NCBI RefSeq assembly: GCF_000189635.1
Contig: NW_002476350.1
Span: 63,255 to 127,254, forward strand
Direction: 5' to 3'
From: Tetrahymena thermophila SB210
Lineage: Eukaryota > Ciliophora > Oligohymenophorea > Hymenostomatida > Tetrahymenidae
DNA length: 64,000 nucleotides
Part shown: positions 38,923-51,134 of the stretch, piece after piece
Layout: each line of letters opens with the position of its first letter
How positions within the stretch are numbered: the first letter of the stretch is position 1
Notes under the pieces: model-generated
Database searches by the model: none
Seen by the model: the letters and a program-made list of their open reading frames with translations, nothing else
Told to the model about the DNA's origin: nothing
Made by a program: the position numbers and the translations under genes

Positions 38923-40376
38923 ATGGTTTTTCACTATACAAACTTCGTTTAAGAAACCAACGCATGGTGGTTGAGAAGAGTTAGACCTGTAAGCGATTGT
39001 TTAAAAATTTAGCTAGAATAATAACAAATCTTTAAATGCTTAGTTTTTGGGAAAATAAAATATTTTAAGCCTGCAAATTGAAAATAAAAACAGTTTAGAT
39101 CTAAAAAGAAGCATGATATTTGTTATTTTCTTGTTTAATTTATATGTTTAATTCATAAGTAATATTCTTCAAATTGTAATATCATAGGTTTACTGCACAG
39201 TTCTTGCTTACTATGGATGGTGGTTATATGATAGATATTACCTCTTTGGTAAAAATGCCACTCAAGATATTAGAAAAGATACCACTGAGGTTTGGGAAAA
39301 GCGTGCCGCCTTAAATAAAAGGTATAATATAACTATCTTTTCATTTTTGTTTTGCTCATATTTTCATCTTATTTCGCATATCAGATTATTACTAGCAAAG
39401 CATCAAAATTCAAAAAAACAAGCAACCTCATATCAAATTAATTCATATTTTAAAATATGGCACACAATCATTATAACTCTTCTTATTATAAAATAGAAAC
39501 TGGGGTTACAACGCTCATTACAAGCCTGAATTAGAAAGATCCATGAAAAAAGTTCTCTATGCTGATCGTAATTCACTAATAAATTATCCAAGATTTTCAA
39601 TTAGCACAAATGAATAATCATATAAAAAAAATATATTAACAAGAAAAAACAAAGCATTTAGCAATTTAAATTTGATTAATGGAGACTAAGTTGCTTTGTT
39701 AAAAGCGAATTGTTTGCATAAATTTGATTAAATATGTCAACATATTGGGAAGACTTATTAAAGATTAAGAAAACTCGTAAAGCAAAGAACTTAATTTATT
39801 TGCATATCTTATTTATTGCTTATTGCAAAAAAAAAAAACCTAAAAGATAGACAATATATATTTTTGATAGGCATTCTTCATTCGATTCATATGAAATAAT
39901 TGATTGATGTTACAAGAAACAACTTAGTCATCCTAAAAAAACAAATAAATACTTTAAAATATCTATCATACCATCTCAAGATTAATATCATTTTTTATTT
40001 ATTTGAGCTGGAAAAATAAAATACCTTGTTAATATCCATAAATGCTTTTAAAGTTAAATAAAAATCTTACCTAAAATTAATGATAAATATTTTATTTAAG
40101 TTATGAAATCAATTAATACATAAGAAACAAACATTATAAATTTTAATCATTTGTGAAAAATACAATTTTAGTTTAAACAAACTGATAAAACCAAATATTT
40201 TTAAAAGAAATTTAAAAAATATTTATTTTGTTAACAGAAAAATTAATCATTTATATTTATTAATAAATAAAGCTAATTACAAATTCCCCATTGAATGGCC
40301 CGAAAGATATATGGCTGAAACCAAAACCTTGGAATAAGTTATGGACGAAGAAGAAAATTGGGAATACTACAAGTGA
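38923..40376 (+). CDS. Small aromatic-rich membrane-associated protein, possibly mitochondrial
   Basis: Exons 38923..38988, 39188..39321, 39497..39567 and 40273..40376 give 124 residues; all phases fit. It starts MVFHYTNFVQETNAWWLRRV, has a short hydrophobic aromatic stretch (VYCTVLAYYGWWLYDRYYLF) and then charged segments (KRNWGYNAHYKPELER, FPIEWPERYMAET), ending EEENWEYYK before TGA. The codons TTC, AAC, CAC, GCC, CCC and GGT are used far more than in neighbouring genes, typical of highly expressed ciliate genes. Size, one membrane segment and aromatic content suggest an accessory subunit of a respiratory complex or ATP synthase, which in ciliates are highly divergent. That is inference; I do not recognise the family. 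The last intron, 39568..40272, is 705 bases, over five times longer than the whole last exon. Confidence 0.8.
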
Positions 40377-41664
40377 GAAAACTGTCACTTGATTTGAGGA
40401 AGACACAAAATTCACCAAAACTTGCTTCTTAATAATAGAAAATGTAACTTGGTGAAAAAAAAGCAAGCAATCAATAAAAAGCAAACTTCCTCTAAAATAT
40501 ATAAAAATGATTAGCTAGCTATCAACAAAAGTGGAATTAATATAAATTTAACGATTATTAGCTAGCTATCAAAATATCAGTCAATCTAATTCTAATTTGT
40601 AATTTTCAAAAGCCGAGTTAAGTCTAATAGATAAATCATATTTAGAATATTATACAAATAAATTTAAGCTTTTGTGTTCTTCATATGTATTTATCTTTTA
40701 AGACATGTATATTTCTCAAATTTACTTATAATATCACCAATCATATTATATCTTGCTCACTACTATTTATCACACTTCAGCATATTCCAAAAATTTAATT
40801 CATTTCTTAAAAATAAACTTCAAATAAATAAATTTTTATGTATTAATTACTATTTGTTAATATAGGCTAATAAATTTATCTTTTTTTGGATTTTTAACGT
40901 TAACAATTAATTAATTTTTAATCATGTTTTAATTTAATTTTTATTTTAATTTTTTAATGATATTCATAACTTTTTAATCAAATTTTAAAGTTTTTGATGG
41001 AAATATTTTCTAAATAAAAAAATTCGATAAAAATTATTTAAATTCAACAAATGGGAAAATAATTCACAAAAATAAGTAAATGATAAAATGGTTTCTATTT
41101 TAGGTTAAAAGTGATAAAGTCAGCAAGCATACAGTTTAGTTGAAATAAGCAATTATAAATAAAAAGGAATCATATTTGAATATAAAATTTATAAATAGAT
41201 ATTAAGATTATTTTGATGTGATATGTTGTAGTTTTTAGTATCTATTTTTACTGAAAAAGTGAGAAGAAATTTAAGATTTGAGGGAAGATTTATTTATTTA
41301 TTTTATTTTGGTTAAGTTAGAGGTATTGTATCATTAATTAATATTTTTAATACTATTTTTTTGTTGTTAAAGGAAGAGAACACTATTTGTTTGTTTATTT
41401 ATTTTATTTATTTGTTAGGTACTGAATTAGCTTGTGAACCCATTTTTTTATATTACATTATTAATAACTATTAATTAGATAAGTTTGTAATATTTTTAAT
41501 TGAACTTAAGTAAGATGTTTTTGTGTTTAAACATCTCAGGAAAAATAATTTAAAGCATTTAAATAATCACTCAAATATTTTATTTTATTAATTATTCATT
41601 AAAAAGTTGTTGAGAATATTTTTTTTTGAGGGATTAAATGATATTTTTTTATTTCTTATTCATT
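40377..41664. other. AT-rich convergent intergenic region
   Basis: Between two converging 3' ends. It contains a 16-bp direct repeat near 40510 and 40557. A standard-code open frame at 40674..40865 has no coding character. Confidence 0.5.
40510..40572. repeat. Direct repeat with palindromic core
   Basis: ATTAGCTAGCTATCAA occurs at 40510..40525 and again at 40557..40572, 47 bases apart. Each copy contains the palindrome TAGCTAGCTA. It lies just 3' of the small protein gene. Confidence 0.75.
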
Positions 41665-44600
41665 TCATTCGTTGACATTTTTTTGAACAAAACTCCAATT
41701 TTCAATCTTTTTTTTCTAGTTTGGTTAGTTTAAGTCATACTCAGCGTCTTTGAAAATGGTTGCATTTTGGTAGTTGTAATTATTTTATGCTGAGCCATGA
41801 ATGTCTATGCATTCTAGAATTTCTTCAGGAACAGTTGTCATTCTTTAGTAAAGAGAATTCCAATCCATTTTTTTAAAATAAGGATGAGACTTTACTTCAG
41901 TTATAGTTGGTCTCATATCATATTATTTGTGTAGCATTTTCTATTTTACAATTAAAAAAATATTAAATTTTTGAAATATTACTTTTTCTTTGAAACAAAA
42001 ATCATAATGATAAATTTATTTTTTTTTACTTCTAACAAGTCTTTGCATTAAGGAGAGAAATTTTCATTAAATTATACTGGTTAGCTTTTAATGTTTTCAA
42101 ACAATGCTGATAGATCTTAGTGATAGAATGGAGGATTTCCTTAATACATTTCATACATTATGCACCCTATACCGTAGATGTCTGTCTTTTTTGTTGCTCC
42201 TATCTTAAGCAACTGTTCTGGAGATATGTAGGCAGGTGAACCACAGAATGATTTACATATTTCATTTTCCTTTACATTTTCTCTACTTAAGCCGAAATCT
42301 GCTAATTTTATATAGCCGTCTTAGTCTAAGAGTATATTTTCTGGCTTTAAATCACGATATACTACATTCATATTATGAAGATATTCTATAGCTAAAATGA
42401 CTTAAGCTATGATAAATTTTATAGTTTTTTCCTTCATACCATTTTTTTATGCCAAAATTAAACCGAGATCTCCGCCAGAACAGTACTCTAAAGCCATGTA
42501 AATGTAATTCTAAGTCTAATAAAAATAAATGAAATAATTATTTAAAATATATTTTATTCAATCTTACTTGAAAGCTGGCATAAAGATTAATTATAAAAGG
42601 ATTTCTGCATTTCTTCAATATATTTAGCTCAGTTTGTGCATATTTTAAATAGTTCTTATTGAGCAGTTGGTTCTTTTTTAGAGACTTTATTGCATAAAAC
42701 ATATTTTAATGATTCTTTTTTTATGCTAAAAATACTCTCCCAAAAGCTCCACTGCCAATAATATCAAGAATATCAAAACTGCTTAAGTGTATTTTTTCAG
42801 AGTCATTAAAGTATTAAGGATTTAGGTAAGACTTTTTAGATTTGTTTGAAATTAAATCTTCATTTTTTGACTCTTCAATATAATCAAGTTTAAAAATGTC
42901 TATCTATTTTTAAGTATTTTGCATCTCCGAAAAAACTGTTGTAGTTGTTTCTTTATTAGCAAGCTTTGGGTTTTAATTTATTTAGTTATTGAATGAGATA
43001 GGTTGTAAAATCGGTGAGTATTTGTTTTAAATTGGAGGATTATCTGTAATTCTTTTTTTATCCTCTAAAAAGAATATCTAATCGGGATCTTCAATCATGC
43101 TTGTTAGCAAAATACTTCTCTGCAGTTTTTTGTAGTTATTTTAATGCACATAATCTGAGATTTTTCTTTCAACATATTTGCAATACTCCATAGCTTTTTG
43201 AAGATGATGTAGCCAAAGTGTCTAAGTGCTCTTGTATTTAAAACCAATGATAATTTCAGAAACATAGGAGATTTTTATATAAAAATAGCTTTTATTCATA
43301 AAAAGAGTGGGTGTAACCTCCTAAATAGCTTCTATATCTTTAATTGGATATATATCTCTAAATTAATAATAATTAAAAAAATCACATTAAAATTTGTAAA
43401 ATTTAATCTTCAAATTACTTTGGTTTCTTAGGAATATCTTTTTCTTTTTCGTAAAAGATCAAAGAGCATATCTCTGGATTAATTTCTAAGCATCTTTCTC
43501 TCATGATAAAAGAAAAAACCTATCTATGAACTCTTCCTCTGATCAGAGCTGGTTTTTCAGGTATTTCTTAAAGAAAACTCTTTTATTAAATTGAAAGAAA
43601 TAAATAAATAAGTATAAAATTAAATATAGGAGAATAGTGAGTAACTTAAAATTAGTAGCAAATTTTTAATTTAAAAATGTGGATTAGCAAAATTAAATCA
43701 ATTTAAATTAATCTAGCTAGCTTAATATCTCAAGCATAAATTAATCAAAAACGAGATTAGAGAAATTCGAAAAAAAAAAAGATATGTTAATTATTTATTA
43801 TCTTTTATTTGATATTTTGTGGTAATAAAATTGGGTCCCTCTTTATTAGAAAAAGACTTTTATTTATTGAAGAGATAATGAATTATTTTTAAGTTTGATG
43901 AAATATTTGATTTTTATTTAGATGTGGTTTTTAAATTCAACAAATAATAATTTATTTATTTATTTATTTACTTCTTAGAGCAGATTAACTTCTTCTTTAC
44001 TTAGTTATCTAACTGAATTGCTATTTGAATATGATTCTTGAGTATTTTCAAAGTAGTTTGAAGCCAATTTATTTGTTAGAGTCACTACAGAGCTTCTGTC
44101 AGTTGAATTGACTGATGTTTATATGTTATTGCTTATTACATCGTTTTTGGCTGAGCTATAATCTAAAAAATCTTTTGTTGGACTATCATAAGTGGAAAGG
44201 GGTCCTTCAGACAAACTATTTAATCTAAATATATCATAATCTCTGCTTCTTGAATTGAGTTGATTATTTTTACTTTAAACATAATTATCGCATAAAGCTC
44301 CCCCACCTTAATCTAAAGTCTCTCCTAGATCAAGATTTGAATCATGTAGTCTTTAAAGCTAAAGAATGTTACTAGTTTTGCTACGGCTGGCTATATTATG
44401 TTCTTCACCACATGTATATTTTTGCTTCTACAATTATATTTTTTGTAGCTTTTTATAATATCTCTTGTGTATATCCTGTTTATTTGTAAAAATAAATACT
44501 CATTATAACTAACTAACTAATACATTCATTATAAGCAACAAATAATAAATTCAAAAATGCACTCAATTTAAAAAACTTTCTATTTCGTTTATTTAGCTTG

Positions 44601-44960
44601 TTTGAAATTTTCAGATAGTTTAACAATTAAAATAGATAAATTGTTCTAGTTCAAACACAACCTAACTCTTTTAGTCTTCTGTTTAAGAGATTTTTATAAA
44701 TACATTGATTGAATAAGTAAGATGTGTGCTTGATTTATGAATTCTCACCTCTCTTAGTTTAATCATTTTTTAATATATTTAGTTCTAAAAGATATGTGCT
44801 TAGATGTTATTATTTGATTGTTTGATTATTTGATGCAATATTTGCTTATATTCTTTTTTAATTAAAAAGGTAAAAAACTTACTGAAACATTCTTCGTGTA
44901 AATCTAAAAAATGGGAGACTCATTTTCAAAAATCTCAGTGAAGTCGATTTGCTGGCTCAT
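41665..44960 (-). CDS. AGC-type protein kinase with N-terminal PH-like domain
   Basis: Six exons (44883..44960, 43972..44475, 43419..43579, 42568..43357, 42030..42515, 41665..41940) give 764 residues with exact phases. A Ser/Gln-rich N terminus leads to a PH-like domain (ALIRGRVHRQVFSFIMRERC, then MNKSYFYIKISYVSEIIIGF, then TLWLHHLQKAMEYCKYV). The kinase domain follows: GSGAFGRVFLAQKK, YAIKSLKKNQLLN, a GGDL-containing helix D start (MALEYCSGGDLGLIL), VYRDLKPENIL, LADFGLSREN and FCGSPAYISPEQL. YRDLKPEN and a GGDL segment are typical AGC traits. A short tail ends in a hydrophobic NWSFVQ. The order PH then AGC kinase matches Akt and related kinases that act at phosphoinositide-rich membranes, though tail and PH details are too diverged for an orthologue call. 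The T-loop has Ser (FCGS) where Akt has Thr. Confidence 0.92.
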
Positions 44961-46234
44961 TTCAGAGAGCTTTATCTGATTATTAATGAAAAAAGGAAGT
45001 TATACAATAATGCAGCTGTGAAATATTTTATATAAAGAATAATTGAAGGCCAATTTATATAATCCAAATAATTGCAGATTTAATGCTAATTACTAGTTTG
45101 CCAAATTTTATATATTTTATTATTTAGTCGTTCTTTCTGATCAGAGTAGCATTCTAAATTATTTTTTAAAACTCATCTATGCTCAACACTTTACTTTCTA
45201 ATCGAACTAGCTCGGTTTTTTGTTGACCCCAACTAGTTGGGTATCGAATAGTCACGTTCATTTAGCTGGTTTATGTATGTATGAGTGAGTAATATTTTGA
45301 ATTTAAGTAAGTAGTTTGTTTGGATGATTTTGTTATAATTTAATCTTTGATTTCACTTAAATTACAAATATCCTTTTTCTTTATTATCAGCTTAATTGAA
45401 ATCTTGTTTATATATTTTTTAGATTTTTAATTTTTATCAAGTTAAAGTCAAAAAATATGTAAATTGGTTGATGTTGTTTTTTTGAATTATTAATTAATTA
45501 ATTCATTCATTTATTATAATCATATCTTTGGTTTCTAATAAATTAGCCAATCAAACAATTTCTAATTTATATTTAGCGCTTGAATTATTAATTCTGCTTC
45601 TATTTATTTATTTTTTTATTTATTTTGCTATAATCTTAAAGACTTTATCAATCTTTTTTTATTTTTTAGATATGCCCTTACATTACTACCTTTATTTTAT
45701 GATTGTGATCTACTATCGTCTTACTTCACTTCTTAAATTTATTATCAACAAATAAATTTTACTTCCCTCTAAATTTAGTCTTCATTTAATTAGTATTTTA
45801 GGATATTTAGATTGATGTAACAAATAATATTTTGAAACTATTTTATAATAAATAAATACTTTATTTTTTTTAAACTTTTGAATTTTGAATAATTTAATTA
45901 TTAAAATACTCTCTTAATTTTTGTAATATTTATAATTTTTCTGATATATCAACCAACATAAAAAGAACATTTAGTAATATTAAGCAATCATAAAAATTTT
46001 ATTAAATAAATTATATAATAATAAAATTAAAAATTAATTTATTATAATGTCAATCTTCATTAATCAAGGCTTATTTATAATGCCTTTTATAAGGATTTTC
46101 TGGATTTTTATTTATTTGAGAAATATAAATTTTGTTTGAATAAAAACTAATTAGTATTTAACAAACATACAGTATTTATATATAAATTTTAATAAAGACA
46201 TAATATTTTTTTATTTAATTGTTTTATATAATAA
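44961..46234. other. AT-rich intergenic region
   Basis: Upstream of the PH/AGC kinase. It includes a palindrome at 45228..45241. The hydrophobic standard-code frame at 45528..45755 is not convincing as a gene. Confidence 0.5.
45228..45241. repeat. Perfect 14-bp palindrome CCCAACTAGTTGGG
   Basis: A GC-richer inverted repeat in AT-rich surroundings, about 270 bases upstream of the kinase start. It could be a dimeric protein binding site; no function is known. Confidence 0.6.
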
Positions 46235-47487
46235 TCAAATTCCGTTTTTAAGAATTGCTTCAGAAGTTTCAATGATTGTATGATATATTCCTATGTATTA
46301 CATATCTAATTATTGCAAGCTCTTTTGGTTATCCATGATTAAATATTAGCCACTTTGTCTTAAGGTTTCTTTAAACAGAGGAAAGACTTTAGCTTTTTCT
46401 ACAAATTCTTCATGAGTTAATTCTTTTTTGTGAATAGTTAAATCTGGTCTTTTTGTTTGATAATACTCGTGTAAAATAGCTGCAATATCTTTAACCCACA
46501 TGGATTAAGAACATATTATATATCTTTGTCCTTTTGTTACTTAAGATAATGAATCTTAAATAGTTACAACGTGAGCTGCAGCAATATCTCTAACATCAAC
46601 AATACCAAGGCAAACTGGTTGAGGTATTAACTTGCCATTAAGAAGACTAAAGAATAATAATAAATAATGTTATAGTAGAATAAATTAATTAATAAGAGAG
46701 TTACTTGCTAATAATTAATGAACTAGCAGATACTTTTCCTTATAGAGGTGGGCCAAGGACAAGAGTTGGATTTATAACAGTAAGGTTGAGTTTTTCTTTA
46801 TTTTCTTCGTAGATTTTCCAGGCTTCTTTCTCTGCAAAATATTTAGATTATCCTATTGTATTTAAATATATTACATAAATATATTATTTAGCTTAAAAAT
46901 TTAATATTTTATTACCATAAAAACCAGCATTTTCGTGATTCTACCAATCATTTTCATTGAAGTAATTTCTTTCATAATTTCCTTCAAAAATTGCTTTACC
47001 TGAGCTGGTTAAAACAACTTTCTTAACAGTTTAATGGTGTCTAACACATGCATTTAGAACATATTAGGTTCCTTTTACAGCAGGAACTATCATTTCTTCT
47101 GCACTTTTTGCATCATAATAAAAAGGAGATGCTACATGAATTACATATTAGCAACCACTTACAGCTTCATCCCATCCCTTCTCTTCATTCAAATCAGCTG
47201 AAACAAAAGTCATATTAGGATGATATTTTTAAGGAATAGCCTCATAGAAATGTTAATATTTTGATTTATCTTGAGCATCTCTAACAGTACCTCTAACTTT
47301 GTAATTTAAGTGAAGTAATTAATTAACAATGTGGCTGCTAATATAGCCGCTAGCTCCTGTAACCAAAACAGTGTAGTTACTATTTTTAGCTAATTGTTCA
47401 GCCTTTTATTTTTAAGAATATTATTGGATATAGTTTGTGAAATTTATTTACATTTTATGCAAGCTTTTTGATGTTTAAATTGTCCAT
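46235..47487 (-). CDS. NAD(P)-dependent extended SDR reductase (dihydroflavonol/cinnamoyl-CoA reductase type)
   Basis: Exons 47452..47487, 46916..47402, 46705..46852 and 46235..46646 give 360 residues with exact phases. After a short N-terminal exon, the Rossmann nucleotide-binding motif is YTVLVTGASGYISSHIVNQL, with the T-G-x-x-G-Y-I form of extended SDRs. Then come VRGTVRDAQDKSKY (a basic residue after the second strand often favours NADP), HVASPFYYDA, the catalytic Ser in VVLTSSGKAIFEG and the catalytic pair Tyr-x-x-x-Lys in FYGQSKYFAEKEAW. NPTLVLGPPL and VDVRDIAAAHV are also family hallmarks. It should reduce a ketone or aldehyde, or oxidise the alcohol, in the cytosol. The substrate cannot be told. 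No signal peptide is present. It is divergent from the BBOF1 gene. Confidence 0.94.
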
Positions 47488-49006
47488 TTTGAAATATTAT
47501 TTAAATAGTGTTTTTATGATTAATAAATCCTTTTGAATTTTATTTTATAATAATAAATATAGTGAATAATAAATATAAGAACTCAGATTATTTAAACATA
47601 TTAAAAGCAATTAAAAATTGTAAGCAATTACAACAAAACATAAAAGAAAAACTCTAGAAAGTTTTTAAAATTTATTTTCTTTAAAGTAATTTTAAAAACT
47701 GTAAATAAGAATCAGTGAGAAATGAGTTTATTTATTCTTTTTAACTCTTTAAAATATTTATATTTGAATATTCATTCAACATCAATGCATTTTTAGGAAT
47801 TCATTATTTTTGTTGATATTTTAATATTCTATTTTCATATTTAAGCAATATATTATCTTGGCTTAAATTATAAATTTATATTAAAATTTCTAAGAAAATT
47901 AAACAGAAAAATTCTAGAAATTCAAAGGCCAAAACTTATTAAAAGTATTTAAATAAGTTAAAGATATAATGTATCACAAATTACTATAGCAGTAAAGTCC
48001 TTTTTAAGAATAAAATTACTATAATTAGTAAATCAAAAAGAATTAAAAAAAATGAATGTTACATTTTAAGTCTTATAAGATTAAATAAATGAATTTGTTA
48101 ATTTACAATAATAAAAAATATAAATAAAATTATTTATTTTTATGCAGTTTAGCTTTATAAAATAAAATCTTCAGGATTAAATTTATTATCTTATCCTAAA
48201 AAGAATTTTAAAAAATTTGTAAAAAGAGGAATAACTATTATTTTGTTTAAAATATAAATTGATATTAAAATCTGTAAGAACATTTTTTAATTCTAAAAAG
48301 AAAAATTCCAGAAATTTTAAGACTATAAGCTGATCAAAAAGGATTAAATAAGTTAAAAATAAGACCTTTCACAAATAACTACATTCACATAAACTTATTT
48401 AAGAATAAAATTGCTTAGATGTTTAAACAAACTCATAATTAAAAAGAAAAAAAATAAAAATGTTTAAAGACTTAATAAGTTTGTAATAATTTTAAAATAA
48501 ATAGTAAAAAATATAAATTAAATAATTTATTTTTATAGTATTAATATCTATAAAACAATAGCTTCAAGAATATATTTATTTATATCTCTATTTTTAAATA
48601 AATTTTTAAAAAGAACTATTTAAAAAAATATATTTAAAATATGTTTCATAAATTTATAAATAAAATTATTTTTTTTGAGCATTTTTATTAGATTTAAAAA
48701 ATAAGAATTAAGATGTTTGTTTACTTCCCAAATTATAAATTATTTTTTATTTAAAAAGATTTAATTTCTAGAATAATTAATTGGGATTTTAAAAATAATT
48801 TAATTTAGAGTAAAATATTTCCTTCTGTTTTGATTTTTAATTTAAAATTTAGTTGTTGGTTGAATATTTGTGTGTATTTAAATCAAAAATTTTGCAAAAA
48901 GAAAATAAACAAATAAAAAAACAATCAATTAAATTATTAATAACTATTTAATTATTAATAGGTCTATTATTGAAAATAAATAAACTTTTCATAAGTAATA
49001 CATTGA
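47488..49006. other. AT-rich divergent intergenic region with a degenerate duplication
   Basis: Contains two diverged copies of a unit of about 385 bases (about 47851..48235 and 48236..48610). No coding signal was seen. Confidence 0.5.
47851..48610. repeat. Degenerate tandem duplication, unit about 385 bp
   Basis: Shared landmarks in the same order: TATTAT-CTTG/TTTG with ATATTAAAAT; a GAAAAATTC(T/C)AGAAATT word (near 47906 and 48300); AATAAGTTAAA; AAGAATAAAATT; AATAATTTATTTTTAT; and a CTTCA-GA word near the end. A third, partial match to the GAAAAA-CTC-TAGAAA word lies near 47650. Confidence 0.5.
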
Positions 49007-51134
49007 ATGTCAAAAAAAAAGAAAGATAAGAAGGGTCAAGCTAATCCCTTTTAATTGACAGAAGCTGAATAAATAGCTTTGGATACTTTGTAATATGAAT
49101 AAAAAAATTAAGAAGAAATAAAAGACTAAATCAGAAATTATTTTATTTATTTTATAGCTGAGTTATGGTTATTGTAACTTAAATTATTTTAAATTATCTT
49201 AAAAGGGATACCTAAAAATTCAAAACAATTATTGGTCAATACAATCTCAGGGCAAATAAATTGTAAATTTATTTTTAAAATACACAAATTAGAATTATTT
49301 TTTATAGGACAGAAGAAGTAGATGAGTTAAAAGAAATTGTTAAGAACATCGATAGGACTAATGTAATGAATTCGATTGAATATTTATTGCTCAATCGTAA
49401 TGAATAATTTTAAAAATGTAGCTAAAAGATACAAGAAAGAAGGAGAAATAAATAATAAAAAATGAAGATGAAGTAGTATAAGTATAGCATTAAATTGTTG
49501 ATTAGCAGAATGAATATGGGACAAAAATTTTGAGATTTGATGATGAGAAAGAGCGATTCTTTAGATGTATTTAGATATTATTGATATATTATTATTATAG
49601 GATTTTTAACCAAAAACTCAAGAATAAACATATTAAAATAGAGCAAATGATTGATAAAGCAAAGGAAATAGCTGATCTAAAAAAGAAAATTGAAATGTCT
49701 ATTTAAGAAAAAAATTTTTTACTTGCTTTTCCAGTAAGTTAAATTAAATCTTTTACTATTTTTAATGCAAATATAAACAATAAATACTTTTACTTTATAT
49801 TTGAAAGCAAAGAGAAAAGGAATATTAGGAAACAATCGTACAGTTAGAGTAAAGTGCAGTAGAAGCCAAAAAGACTCATGCAGATGAAATATAAAAATAT
49901 GAAAGGAATTTCTAAAAGTAAAGGAAAAAAATAGAAGAAGATTAAAAAGAGGCCATTGAAAAAATCAGATAAGCTGCTAGTATTGTGGCTCAAAAAAGTA
50001 AAAAAACAAACAAACAAACAAAAATAATTTAAGGGAATTTAAATTTAACAATTTTTTGATAATATAAATAGAGATAAGAGATGCAGAGTAAACAACAAAA
50101 GAAAATATAAAATTAAACTAAGACTTAGAACTTCACAAGAATGAGCTATAGCAATTATAAATTGAAAGAGAACAAATAACTCATTAGAATAATTAGTATA
50201 AAAGAAGTCTAGCGTAAAACCATGAAGGACTTACTGAATACTAAACAGTTAATCATAAACAATCTGTTAAAATTAAAAAACTCAAAGAAAAAGTTGAATA
50301 CTTAAAAGATTTTTTGGAAAAGGTTTCATTTATTTATAATTATTTTGAGGTTAAGATTAGATTTAATCGAATTTATTTTTTATTAGGAAAATAAAAAATT
50401 CTAAGATGAAGTTGATTCTTTATAAAAAATTCATTAAAAGACCATAGCTGAAATGGAGTATGAATTGAAATGTAATATTTAAATAAACGAAATCTATTAA
50501 TTAGATAATAATAAAAAATAAATTATATTAATAGGTTTAAATGAGTAATTAAGGAAAAGATCTAAAGAAATAAGAGATATAAAAGGAGTTTGTTAAATGA
50601 TTTTAGATCAGAGATCTGACATAGAACAATTCTTTCTTGAAGCCTTAGATTAGGTTAAAGAAGAATAGCATTCTAAATTTTTAATAGGGTAAAAAAGTTT
50701 ATAAAATGATAGTTAGTAATCTTACTCTTCTTCCAAGATTAAGTTGCCTTCTCTTAATTCAAGGAGCTACAAGGTAAATAATACATAAAACTGTACCAAA
50801 TTTTTTTATTTTGTATTTGGTTGTTTATAAAAAGCACTCGTTGGTTTATAAAAATAAAATTGATGTTAGCTAATTAGAAGAAGAAGATAAAGACAGGATT
50901 TTAAGAATCGTATTTTAAAAAATGAACTCAGGTATTCCACCTAAGCCTTGGAGATAATATTATGATTATAATACAATAAATGATGGAAATATGTAAGAAA
51001 GAGATGAAGAAAATGATATAAATGAGTCTAATTCCCGTGTGGATAGATATAGATATGATGAAAACTAAATATAATCTTAGCATAATGATTCTCATCTATA
51101 GGATTAATATTAATAATTCGTTAATGACTAATGA
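49007..51134 (+). CDS. BBOF1: Basal body-orientation factor 1 (BBOF1/CCDC176) homologue
   Basis: A coiled-coil protein needed to align and maintain motile cilia; in animals it localises to basal bodies and axonemes. It starts MSKKKKDKKGQANPFQLTEA. Exons include 49007..49173, 49206..49262, 49308..49362, one from 49422, and several more to TGA 51132..51134. Long helices follow (NLRANKLTEEVDELKEIVKN, FNQKLKNKHIKIEQMIDKAK, YQETIVQLEQSAVEAKKTHA, YKRSLAQNHEGLTEYQ). Two blocks clinch the family: CQMILDQRSDIEQFFLEALD followed by QVKEE, and IDVSQLEEEDKDRILRIVFQ followed by KMNSG, both with close counterparts in vertebrate BBOF1. The tail is disordered and charged. At about 49566 either a frame-breaking 34-base AT-rich insert or a missed splice leaves one uncertain junction; reading straight through adds about twelve residues. 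Confidence 0.85.

Noticed and set aside
45528..45755. Hydrophobic 75-codon frame
   Set aside because: AT-rich composition alone yields such hydrophobic frames; no intron structure or motif supports it, and it lies 3' of the SDR gene end in spacer DNA.
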